Of a stretch of DNA of 64,000 nt, positions 36,808 to 44,307 are shown one piece after another. The position numbers and the translations under genes were made by a program. Under the pieces are notes generated by a model. It ran no database searches. It was given only the letters and a program-made list of their open reading frames with translations, and had not been told where the DNA came from. The stretch is from Sporosarcina psychrophila (GTDB lineage Bacteria; Bacillota; Bacilli; Bacillales_A; Planococcaceae). Position 1 is the stretch's first letter; every line of letters starts with the position of its first letter. Location of the stretch: NCBI RefSeq assembly GCF_001590685.1, contig NZ_CP014616.1, positions 3,099,001 through 3,163,000 on the forward strand. Reading direction: 5' to 3'.

Positions 36808-37965
36808 ATGAAAATGCAAACAAATCTCGAGTTTTTAAAAGCAAATGAAGATATTATAAAACAAGATTTACTTACTCTTGTTAAAGCTGAATCACCTAGC
36901 CACGACTTACAATTGTTAAAAGAATGCGAACTAACAATTAAAGAGGTTTTCCGCAAACACTTTGGCAGTCGATTTACGTTAATAGAATATTCAACAGAAT
37001 ACAGTGCTACACATCTACTCTATGAAATGAAGAATAACTTGAAACCAAGAATTTTATTAATGAGCCATTATGATACAGTGTGGAATGCAGGCGAATTACA
37101 ATTGGTGGAAGATGAAAACATTATATCCGGTCCAGGCATTTATGATATGAAAGCTGGTCTCATATCTTCTATTTGGGCTATCAATTCTTTATTAAACGTA
37201 GAAAAAGAACTTCCTTTCACCCCCGTTTTTCTCTTTACTTCGGATGAAGAAACAGGAAGTGAGTCTTCCAAAAAAATTATTGAATCGGTTGCCAAAACTT
37301 GTGACGTTGTTTTTGTTATGGAACCGCCAGAGTCACAAACAAATGCATTAAAAACTGAACGAAAAGGTGTCGGTCAATTCGAAATCAAAGTAACAGGGAA
37401 AAGTGCACATGCCGGTAATCATCATGAGGATGGATTAAATGCAATTGTAGAAATTGCAAAAATCATTGTTAAACTTGAGGGATTGACCGATTATTCTCGA
37501 GGAACTACCGTAAACGTAGGAACAATAAATGGCGGTTCAACTAGTAATGTAGTTCCGGAAAAAGCGAGAATTGAAGTCGATTTTAGATTTACATCCGATG
37601 CTGAAGGTAAACGGATTGAACAATTATTTAAAACCCTTACAACTGAAGATGATCGGTTCTCACTATTAATATCAGGTGGAGTAAACAGACCACCACTTGA
37701 AAAAAATGTTGGAAATAAAAAACTATTTGAACTCGCGAAAATTGCAGGTAAAAAAATCGGTATGAACATAACTGAGTCCAGTGTCGGAGGCGGTAGTGAC
37801 GGCAATTTCACATCTCAGTTAGGAATTCCAACAATAGATGGACTTGGAATTCCAGGAGATGGTGCACATGCGAGAAACGAACATATCCAATTCAATTCCT
37901 TTGCAGAAAAATGTGCTTTTATCGCAGAATTTTGCATGGTTGTAAGCCGAACTAAAACACTTTAA
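36808..37965 (+). CDS. M20-family carboxypeptidase (glutamate carboxypeptidase/CPG2-like)
   Basis: A 385-aa hydrolase with MSHYDTVWNAGELQL (metal His/Asp), GPGIYDMKAGLISS (bridging Asp), FTSDEETGSESS (catalytic Glu), the dimerisation domain (SAHAGNHHEDGLNAIVEIAK), and a last metal His in GDGAHARNEHI. This layout is that of the CPG2/ArgE-like M20A group, which removes a C-terminal residue from acylated or peptidyl substrates. It diverges from the transporter cluster across 170 bases and probably belongs to the same pathway. Terminator at 37986. Confidence 0.9.
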   Translation: MKMQTNLEFLKANEDIIKQDLLTLVKAESPSHDLQLLKECELTIKEVFRKHFGSRFTLIEYSTEYSATHLLYEMKNNLKPRILLMSHYDTVWNAGELQLVEDENIISGPGIYDMKAGLISSIWAINSLLNVEKELPFTPVFLFTSDEETGSESSKKIIESVAKTCDVVFVMEPPESQTNALKTERKGVGQFEIKVTGKSAHAGNHHEDGLNAIVEIAKIIVKLEGLTDYSRGTTVNVGTINGGSTSNVVPEKARIEVDFRFTSDAEGKRIEQLFKTLTTEDDRFSLLISGGVNRPPLEKNVGNKKLFELAKIAGKKIGMNITESSVGGGSDGNFTSQLGIPTIDGLGIPGDGAHARNEHIQFNSFAEKCAFIAEFCMVVSRTKTL

Positions 37966-37985
37966 TATAATCTATTGATTATATT

Positions 37986-38034
37986 AAAAATAGAAGTTTG
38001 ACCAAGGAATTCCCTTAGCCAAACTTCTATTTTT
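37986..38034 (+). terminator. Strong intrinsic terminator
   Basis: A perfect 15-bp stem AAAAATAGAAGTTTG / CAAACTTCTATTTTT with a 19-nt loop. Confidence 0.92.
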
Positions 38035-38075
38035 ACATATGATTAAATATCATCGAGAAGTATATTCGTTCATGA

Positions 38076-38714
38076 CTTTTCAGAACATGCTTCCCCTTCA
38101 TTCCACTAAACAAACAAATTGCCGTACAACGGCTAGTAAAAAATGAACATACAGTCAGAGCCATGATTAGAAATGAAGAGCAAGCAAAGGCTTTTGAGAC
38201 AATCGGTATTGAAACAAGGCTTGCAGATTTGGAAGGAAGCGTGGAGGAGATTGTTGAAGCTGCAAGGGGCTGTGACGCCTTTGTCTTCACCGCGGGATCT
38301 GGTGGTCATACAGGGGCAGACAAGACAATCTTGATCGATTTGGATGGAGCAGCTAAATCGATAGAAGCTGCTACAATACTTGGCGTCAAACGATTTATAA
38401 TGGTAAGTGCGATTCATGCCAATAAAAGAGAAAACTGGAGCAGCATAAAATATTATATGGTTGCCAAACATCATGCTGATAAAATCCTTGAACAAAGCGG
38501 CTTAACGTATACGATTATTCGGCCTGGAGGTCTTCTAAATGAACCAGGTACCGGAAAAGTTTCAATTGCCGAAGATTTACCTACAGCATCTATTCCACAA
38601 GAAGACGTTGCCAAGACGATTTTAGCAACTTTAACGAAGGAAAACACTTTTAATCGTTCATTTGATCTTGTCTCAGGTGAGGATAAGGTTTCGGTTGCAT
38701 TAAATAGGGTTTAA
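38076..38714 (+). pseudogene. N-terminally truncated NAD(P)-binding SDR (YhfK-like)
   Basis: The frame matches atypical short-chain reductases of the YhfK/SDR_a5 type from RLVKNEHTVRAMIRNEEQAK onward, through GCDAFVFTAGSGGHTGADKT, KRFIMVSAIHANKR, YYMVAKHHADKILEQSGLTY and IIRPGGLLNEPGTGKVSI. The first ~20 residues, which should hold the dinucleotide-binding GxxGxxG loop, are missing: upstream the frame runs through unrelated sequence to a stop at 38073 without a start codon. An internal ATG at 38163 has no ribosome site. I call it a pseudogene, although a short product is possible. Confidence 0.7.
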
Positions 38715-38893
38715 TAAGGTAGATATGTGATAGAGATGAAAAGGTTTAGTTTATTACAGGGTGTTCTACAGTCTTTGGACGTGAAATTGTAAATCATGTC
38801 ATGGACAAAATGTAAACATACACTTGAAAGCAACAATCCCTATAATGCAGTACCTAGCTAAATGAACAACCGGAAATTTCAGACAAAGAACAT

Positions 38894-38939
38894 ACAATAA
38901 GCCCTCATTTTCTTGGTATCGAAAATGAGGGCTTATTGT
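38894..38939. terminator. Long perfect hairpin downstream of the PBP gene
   Basis: A 19-bp perfect stem ACAATAAGCCCTCATTTTC / GAAAATGAGGGCTTATTGT with an 8-nt loop. The T-run is weak, but its position fits the end of the minus-strand PBP transcript. Confidence 0.75.
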
Positions 38940-38969
38940 AACTATCATGATTTACTGAATGTCTTTTTG

Positions 38970-41129
38970 TTAGTCATCGTCTCTGTCTTTGTCTTTGTCT
39001 TTGTCTTTGTCTTTGTCTTTGTCTTTGTCTTTGCCTCTGTCTTTGTCTTTGTCTTTGTCTTTGTCTTTGTTTTTGTCTTTGTCTCTATCCTTGTCTTTAT
39101 CTTTATCTTTATCTTTATCCTTGTTCTTCTCTTTATTTTTCTTATCCTCTTTATCCTTCTTGTTTTCTTTATCTTTCTTCTGCTCGTTGTCTTTCCTTTT
39201 ACTTCGTTTCTGTTTCTTCTTTTCAACCAATGGCAAATCAAATTCCTTATTAGGCAATTCACTCATCGATTTAGATACTATTTGTTGGAAGATAGTTGTC
39301 ACTGTGACACCACTTGTTGCTGTCAAGTAATGGTCTTGATCTGTTTTATCATAGCCTAACCAAATCGCGCCTACGAGATCTGGCGTGTACCCAACAAACC
39401 AATGATCTTTTGAACCAGCTACACCAGGGAAAGGTAGTTGTGTAGTACCGGTTTTTCCAGCTACGTCTATTCCGGGTATCTGTGCATTTCTAGCTGTTCC
39501 GTTATCCACAACACCTTTTAGCATATACGTCATCTTTTGAGCAACTTCCGGTTCTGTAACCTGCGAAGACTTGTCACTCCACTTACCAATTATTTTTCCT
39601 TCTGCATCCTTTATTTCTGATATAGCATGAGCTTGCATCATTATTCCATCGTTAGGAAATGCGGAAAAAGCCTGGGCCATTAACAAGGGTGACGTTCCTT
39701 GGTGTAAGCCCCCCAATGCTAGCCCGAGATTATGATCTTCTTTTTCTAAAGGAACACCAAACCGTTCAACTGTACTAAAACCTTTTTCAATTCCGATTTC
39801 ATTTAATAGCCAAACTGGAGGTATGTTATAAGAGTTTATTAGTGCATCATAGAGTGTCACTTGTCCGCGGTATCGTTTATCAATGTTTTGTGGTTGGTAG
39901 CCATCTATATTGATTGGTTCATCAACCAGCATATCGCCAAAGTCATACCCCTGCTCCAATGCAGCAGTGTAAACAGCAAGCGGTTTTAACGCTGATCCGG
40001 GTTGCCTTACTAAATTTGTCGCATTATTAAAACGTTTGTACGTATAGTCTCCTCTTCCTCCAACTAACGCGCTAATACCACCCGTTTTAGGATTAAGAAA
40101 TACGGATCCACTTTGAATAAGTTGATCGGGCTTGCTAACTGGAAAATTGTTTTCATTCTGATAGACTTCTTCCGTAGCGTCCTGAATAACAGGATTAAGT
40201 TCGGTATAAATGTGAAGTCCCCCAGACAACACCTCATTCTCAGTCAAACCGTACATATTTACTGCTTCCTCGATAAGATAGTCCACATAATACGGATATT
40301 TCCCTTTATAATCTATCGTCTCTTTATCCGTTAATACGATCGGTTGATCAAGGTTTTTATCCAAATCCTGCTGACTGATGTAGCCTTCGCTCTTCATTAA
40401 CGACAGCACGATATTTCTTCGGTCAAGCGCTTTTTCCATGTTTTTATAGGGCGATAAGTTAGACGGAGCTTTGACTAGTCCAGCTAGTGTAGCTGATTCG
40501 TTTAATGTTAGTTCACTCACATCTTTACCAAAATAGACATGTGCTGCTCTCTGAATGCCCCATGCGCCTTCCCCAAAATAGATTTGATTTAGATAGCGTT
40601 CCATGATTTCATCTTTTGAGTACTTTCTTTCGATTTTCTTTGTGAATATTAGTTCTTTGAATTTACGCGTATACGTGCGTTCCGTTGTTAGAAATACATT
40701 TTTCGAAAGCTGTTGAGTAATTGTACTACCACCAGCAACAACTTTACCCTTAACTAGATTTTGCATTAATGCTTTGGTAATACCAAAATAATTAATACCA
40801 TTATGCTTATAAAAATGTTGGTCTTCTGTAGCGACAAAGGCTTCAATGAGTTCTGTCGGAATTTGATCCAGACTTACTCCTTCTATTTTCGAGTTAGACA
40901 CTTTACTAGCTACCTCGCCATTTATATCATAAATATATGTAGGTCTTGGTTCAACAATGTCCAATTTACTTACATCGCTAAACGTTATTAAAATAGTAAA
41001 TACCAATAGCCCAAACAAAGTAATACACATGAAGACTGCTAACAGCCTATTGATGAATTTTTTTGATTTAAACCACTCTTTAAATCTGCTTAATCGCGTC
41101 TGTTTTTTCCTGCGTTCCATTCTAACCAA
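38970..41129 (-). CDS. Class A penicillin-binding protein (transglycosylase/transpeptidase)
   Basis: A 719-aa membrane-anchored cell-wall polymerase. The anchor is at residues 29-50. The GT51 domain has EDQHFYKHNG with catalytic Glu102, GGSTITQQLSKN and ERYLNQIYFGEGAWGIQ. The transpeptidase has S379-x-x-K382 (PGSALKP), SYN at 433-435 and KTGTT at 559-563. It resembles PBP1A/2A-type enzymes. From about residue 640 the tail is made only of Lys, Asp, Glu, Asn and Arg, ending in some twenty Lys-Asp pairs. The TTG at 41129 is the best start because AAGGTGG lies seven bases before it; the next ATG is too far away. A lone gene, with a 19-bp hairpin after its stop. Confidence 0.93.
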   Translation of the reverse strand: MVRMERRKKQTRLSRFKEWFKSKKFINRLLAVFMCITLFGLLVFTILITFSDVSKLDIVEPRPTYIYDINGEVASKVSNSKIEGVSLDQIPTELIEAFVATEDQHFYKHNGINYFGITKALMQNLVKGKVVAGGSTITQQLSKNVFLTTERTYTRKFKELIFTKKIERKYSKDEIMERYLNQIYFGEGAWGIQRAAHVYFGKDVSELTLNESATLAGLVKAPSNLSPYKNMEKALDRRNIVLSLMKSEGYISQQDLDKNLDQPIVLTDKETIDYKGKYPYYVDYLIEEAVNMYGLTENEVLSGGLHIYTELNPVIQDATEEVYQNENNFPVSKPDQLIQSGSVFLNPKTGGISALVGGRGDYTYKRFNNATNLVRQPGSALKPLAVYTAALEQGYDFGDMLVDEPINIDGYQPQNIDKRYRGQVTLYDALINSYNIPPVWLLNEIGIEKGFSTVERFGVPLEKEDHNLGLALGGLHQGTSPLLMAQAFSAFPNDGIMMQAHAISEIKDAEGKIIGKWSDKSSQVTEPEVAQKMTYMLKGVVDNGTARNAQIPGIDVAGKTGTTQLPFPGVAGSKDHWFVGYTPDLVGAIWLGYDKTDQDHYLTATSGVTVTTIFQQIVSKSMSELPNKEFDLPLVEKKKQKRSKRKDNEQKKDKENKKDKEDKKNKEKNKDKDKDKDKDKDRDKDKNKDKDKDKDKDRGKDKDKDKDKDKDKDKDRDDD
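38979..39120. repeat. Hexanucleotide microsatellite coding the Lys-Asp tail
   Basis: The unit GTCTTT (minus strand AAAGAC, Lys-Asp) recurs more than twenty times with few substitutions (CTC, TTT, TAT variants). Slippage by whole units keeps the frame. Confidence 0.95.
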
Positions 41130-41244
41130 ACTAATACCACCTTCTATGTTGTTGCAAAAAAATTATGAAGCTATAATTCTTGACAATGCATGCCTAACAT
41201 TCAACACTAAACTAACTCCAATACGATATCAATAGTGGCATTGT

Positions 41245-41264
41245 CGCATTTGGTGCCAAATGCG
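41245..41264. other. Short palindrome upstream of the PBP gene
   Basis: CGCATTTGG-TG-CCAAATGCG, a 9-bp stem. It lies between the PBP start and the next plus-strand ORF; an operator is possible but unproven. Confidence 0.3.
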
Positions 41265-41327
41265 GTCGCAATTTGAAGAGTACAAATGGTGGCAGTACAT
41301 GACACGGAGGTGTGATAGAAACAAGAT

Positions 41328-41570
41328 ATGATAGATCATTTAGATTATCACTATTTTCGACAACCTTACTATTTTGCAATTCACTATCTTCAAGGCTTAC
41401 CATCACTTGATTGGGATTCGATTCCAATCGGTGATGGCTTACTGGCATGTCAGTTTGAAATATTGCATCATTATGAGAAAGTAGGAGATTGTTATGAGGA
41501 TTTAAGGTTTAAATTATTTGCAGGTTTACGCTCAACATGCTCATCATTTAGAGTCCATTATTGTAGGTAA
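41328..41570 (+). CDS. Small ORF of unknown function
   Basis: An 80-codon frame preceded by GGAGGTG at 11 bases. It reads MIDHLDYHYFRQPYYFAIHY and CQFEILHHYEKVGDCYEDLR. The first two thirds look protein-like; the end overlaps the next ORF in another frame. Either this is a separate small gene or, with the next ORF, one gene carrying a frameshift near 41520. No family recognised. Confidence 0.3.
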   Translation: MIDHLDYHYFRQPYYFAIHYLQGLPSLDWDSIPIGDGLLACQFEILHHYEKVGDCYEDLRFKLFAGLRSTCSSFRVHYCR

Positions 41571-41859
41571 TAGAGAAGGGTTAATAGAACTTCGGAATGC
41601 TATTGATCAGGCTTTGGATAAAGGTACAGGGAAAGGGAATTTATTTCCTTCAGATGATGAAGGTTATGAATTGTATGTTTCGCTAATTCCAGATGAAGAG
41701 CACAAAGTATTTTCTTTGTTAGAATTGCCATATACGATACAGTTTGGAGAAAAGAACACGCAGTGTCTTTTCCCTTATGGTGAATATGACGATAAAGAAG
41801 CTCCCTATTCTCCAGCTACTTTATTTAATGACGAAGACTATAAAAATTATATAATATAG
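41518..41859 (+). CDS. Small acidic protein of unknown function
   Basis: A 113-aa frame starting at TTG (MQVYAQHAHHLESIIVGNRE), strongly acidic: SDDEGYELYVSLIPDEEHK and EYDDKEAPYSPATLFNDEDY. Its size, acidity and location next to gene debris recall orphan immunity proteins of contact-dependent toxins, but no motif proves it. The start lacks a clear ribosome site, so it may be the second half of a frame-shifted gene beginning at 41328. Confidence 0.45.
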   Translation: MQVYAQHAHHLESIIVGNREGLIELRNAIDQALDKGTGKGNLFPSDDEGYELYVSLIPDEEHKVFSLLELPYTIQFGEKNTQCLFPYGEYDDKEAPYSPATLFNDEDYKNYII

Positions 41860-41879
41860 TCGACTTTATAGAAAAAAAC

Positions 41880-42215
41880 AGTTCACCTGATCGCTCAAGT
41901 AGTAACTGTCTATGTACTTACTCTTCTACGACATACCTTTTTAATGCCTCAAAGAGGTTTTCGCCATTTTTTCGGTAAAGCGTTTGACCTGTTTTTGCAA
42001 GCCTTCGAGGCCGTTCGGTAAATCGCCCATTATGCGTGCCTGGTTGTTCTGGTACGGAAGGGATGTCCACAGCTATTATGGCTAATTCCTGTTTGACCAA
42101 GTTTTATTGGCTCTGTCTGGAGTGCTTGACTCAGCATTTCTACAAGCACTTTCAATCGCCCCTCTAGCCCGCTGCTGTCGTACGTTTTTTCTTTAGTTAA
42201 TCTCATTGTCTAATG
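41880..42215 (-). pseudogene. Second remnant of the DUF4145-like gene
   Basis: On the minus strand the sequence encodes IIAVDIPSVPEQPG, then, after an internal deletion of about 90 codons, ARIMGDLPNGLEGLQKQVKR and NGENLFEALKRYVVEE in shifted frames. These match SVPEQPG, ARIMSELPNDLEGLHKHVKR and DENLFGELKTYIEEE of the pseudogene at 23726. The DNA is also visibly similar (CCTCAAAGAGGTTTTCGCC versus CCCCAAAGAGGTTTTCATC). It is therefore an older, deleted copy. Confidence 0.75.
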
Positions 42216-42535
42216 CCATGAAAGATCCAGTTGATTCCACAGCTATAGAACTAGTTCTCCTATACTTTGGAATAGCATTTGGTTGCTATTATTTCGGTGT
42301 CTGTCACACTGAATTATCCTGACCAGTGTTTATTGTGGTAAAATGGAGGGGTTGGAATAATTATGAAACCTCTATTTACTAAGTTACGTTTATCCTGAAA
42401 AGGGTATTCGTTAAACAACACCAAATACTAGGAATAGAGTTGTCATTTCCTTCCCTACTGAAATATAAAAAGTTAGCATAACACAGGGAAACTTCTATAA
42501 GTGGCTACCCGAAATGAGAGAGGAATGGACAAATA
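42216..42535. other. Gap before the STAS gene
   Basis: About 320 AT-rich bases. No clear promoter of either sigma-A or sigma-B spacing was found before the STAS gene. Confidence 0.4.
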
Positions 42536-43351
42536 ATGCAATCAGTTGGAGTTTACATGGAGACAGAGAAATTAGCTCTCACGGACAAGTGTTTAAAACA
42601 AGCTATAGCTAAATTGCATTTACATTTGACAGAAGAGCAAATTGCAAAACACAAAGAGCTATTGACAGTTTTAATAAGCGAGTTTTCAAAAACACTTCTT
42701 TCAAGTAATGAAGAAATAGAGGATATGAATTTAGAATATGACATCGATAACTACTATTACAAAGATGGTACTTTACTTAAAGATACTATCGAAATAATAA
42801 GTACTTTTCGCCTGTCTCTTATGCAAGAAATTCAAAAAAAGGGGCTACTGGAGCAATATGATACAGAAGGAGTAGCTAAACTTTACGAGAAAATTACATT
42901 TGTTTTTGACGATGCAATTCGTAACACTACGAAAAAGTTTAATGAAAGTAATCAAAAAGTAATTAAAGCAATTGAAAAAGAAATTTTGCAACTAGCTGCA
43001 CCCATTGTTCCAATTAGAGATGGTATTGCAATTTTGCCCCTAATTGGTGACTTTAGTGAAGAAAGATCGGCTTACATTACAAATACCGTAATTCCGAAAG
43101 TAACAAAGTTAAATATCGAGTTGTTGGTAATTGATTTTTCAGGAATTCATGCGATTGATACCTATGTCGCTCAACATGTTTTTCAAATAATCGATATCTT
43201 AAAGTTGCTCGGAATTGAAACTGTTATTACAGGTGTAAGACCGCAATTAGCCATGACCACTGTAGAGCTAGGCATAAATACAAAGAACTTGAAAACCTAT
43301 GGTAACGTTCAACAGTTCTTGGAGACGTTTGATAAAAAAGAACAAGTGTAA
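42536..43351 (+). CDS. RsbR-like STAS-domain protein (stressosome co-antagonist type)
   Basis: A 271-aa protein. The N-terminal ~150 residues are helical (non-haem-globin-like sensor region of RsbR paralogues). The C-terminal STAS domain (about 155-268) shows PIVPIRDGIAILPLIGDFSE, LLVIDFSGIHAIDTYVAQHV and TGVRPQLAMTTVELGI, the same order as RsbR/RsbS-type proteins. The conserved phosphorylation sites of RsbR map to the Thr of DTYVAQH and of AMTTVEL. RsbR paralogues sit in the stressosome that gates sigma-B. Start: ATG at 42536 (AGGAATGG before it); an alternative ATG at 42557 has GGAG. A sigma-B-type promoter begins 390 bases downstream. Confidence 0.82.
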   Translation: MQSVGVYMETEKLALTDKCLKQAIAKLHLHLTEEQIAKHKELLTVLISEFSKTLLSSNEEIEDMNLEYDIDNYYYKDGTLLKDTIEIISTFRLSLMQEIQKKGLLEQYDTEGVAKLYEKITFVFDDAIRNTTKKFNESNQKVIKAIEKEILQLAAPIVPIRDGIAILPLIGDFSEERSAYITNTVIPKVTKLNIELLVIDFSGIHAIDTYVAQHVFQIIDILKLLGIETVITGVRPQLAMTTVELGINTKNLKTYGNVQQFLETFDKKEQV

Positions 43352-43738
43352 GTAGGTGAAAAAATCCACATCTCCCGGTTAATTGAAATCATGTTATTCT
43401 TTTTACTCATTTAAATCAAAAGAAAAATCTTAACTGCATGAATCTGACTAAATATTTTCCGTATGAATACCTAAGAAACGGTAGCTGTGCTGGCAAGTAG
43501 TCGTGATAGTCACGATTGTTTCTACACAGCAACCATAAGTGCAAACCGCATGACAATCACTATCTTTACGATAAACGCATATTAATTTTCACTCTTTAGT
43601 CACCATCCTCTCCCCGAATACCAAATCATAGCAATCCCCATATAGAATGTAGATCTTGAATCTTTTTACTCGAAGGGTTTTTCAAAGATCTGTACACTTA
43701 CCATAACTTTGCAAGTTTAAATATTTTTACTCAATGTG
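43352..43738. other. Gap between STAS gene and RNA copy 1
   Basis: AT-rich with two imperfect hairpins (around 43488-43525, AGCTGTGCTGG ... CACAGCAACC). No ORF seen. Confidence 0.35.
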
Positions 43739-43763
43739 GTTTATCTTAATGCAACACGGGTAT
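43739..43763 (+). promoter_or_regulatory. Sigma-B-type promoter, RNA copy 1
   Basis: GTTTAT, 13 bases, GGGTAT; matches the consensus GTTTAA-N13-15-GGGTAT. Copy 2 has the same boxes with a partly different spacer. Confidence 0.7.
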
Positions 43764-43769
43764 CCATAA

Positions 43770-44197
43770 ACTACAAGGCGAAACTACCGAAGGATGAACC
43801 TTAGTAGACGAGTAACCTACAAGTGATTCCGACGATGAACTGCACAGCCTTGGCGGAAAATTTGCTTTGCTGACGATAGGTACACTTTTTTAAGAACCGT
43901 GTTATCAGGTTCCAATTCTAATGTGTTAACCAAGCAGTAAGCGTTACGTTTTTTGTGAAAGTGCAACTTGATGACTGATTTCAAAAGGGCAGATCGCGTA
44001 CCAACCATCTTGCGACTGCATAGCCGGAATGGCTAATTGAGTCAGCCCTATCAAACTGCACTGACGAGAGTTACATGATTATTCGTCAGAAAGAACAGTT
44101 TGTGTGATTAAAAACTATCAAATTTTCCGAGTGCACCCCCCTTTTATCGGGGTATGGAAAAAGCATGATCCCCTTTGTATAAGGATCATGCTTTTTT
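43770..44197 (+). ncRNA. Putative sigma-B-dependent structured RNA, copy 1
   Basis: About 430 nt from the expected start after the sigma-B-type promoter to the terminator. Long blocks are identical to copy 2 at 51705, for example CAGCCTTGGCGGAAAATTTG, AAGCAGTAAGCGTTACG, TTGCGACTGCAT and ACTGCACTGACGAGAG. Visible helices include CTGACGA/TCGTCAG, GAACC/GGTTC, GTAG/CTAC, and CCCC/GGGG just before the terminator. No frame with a ribosome site and no shared long ORF exists. It does not look like RNase P, tmRNA, 6S, SRP RNA or a common riboswitch. The function is unknown; the identity as RNA is inferred from promoter, conservation and terminator together. Confidence 0.65.
44158..44197 (+). terminator. 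Terminator of RNA copy 1
   Basis: AAAAAGCATGATCC pairs with GGATCATGCTTTTTT. Compared with copy 2, one A-T pair is G-C there. Confidence 0.9.
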
Positions 44198-44221
44198 CTT
44201 GTTTATGGAACTATCACTACC

Positions 44222-44277
44222 TGAAAAAAAACTGCCCGCAAAAGCTGAATGACATCCAGCCTTCCGGACAGTTCCTC
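44222..44277 (-). terminator. Terminator of the fructuronate operon
   Basis: On the minus strand AACTGTCCGGAAGGCTG pairs imperfectly with CAGCTTTTGCGGGCAGTT and is followed by eight T. It lies about 30 bases after the gntP stop. Confidence 0.75.
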
Positions 44278-44307
44278 TTTTTATATTCTTTTAATTTCAT
44301 ACCCCTA

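Noticed and set aside
38913-39359. Long plus-strand frames of Phe-Val, Ser-Leu opposite the PBP tail
   Set aside because: They are mirror readings of the AAAGAC microsatellite; no ribosome site and no sense composition.
41212-41448. 78-codon minus-strand ORF opposite the small ORF at 41328
   Set aside because: Antisense shadow without a ribosome site.
42370-42410. Sigma-B promoter before the STAS gene (GTTTAT ... GGGTAT)
   Set aside because: The boxes are only eight bases apart, too close for sigma-B.
43817-44008. 63-codon minus-strand ORF within RNA copy 1
   Set aside because: It is not maintained as a clear frame with ribosome site, and copy 2 differs at positions that do not follow codon structure.
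43770-44197. RNase P RNA, tmRNA, 6S, SRP RNA, T-box or cobalamin riboswitch
   Set aside because: None of the invariant motifs I know for these (for example the tmRNA TTC arm and CCA, GGTGG-ACCGCG of T-boxes) is present.
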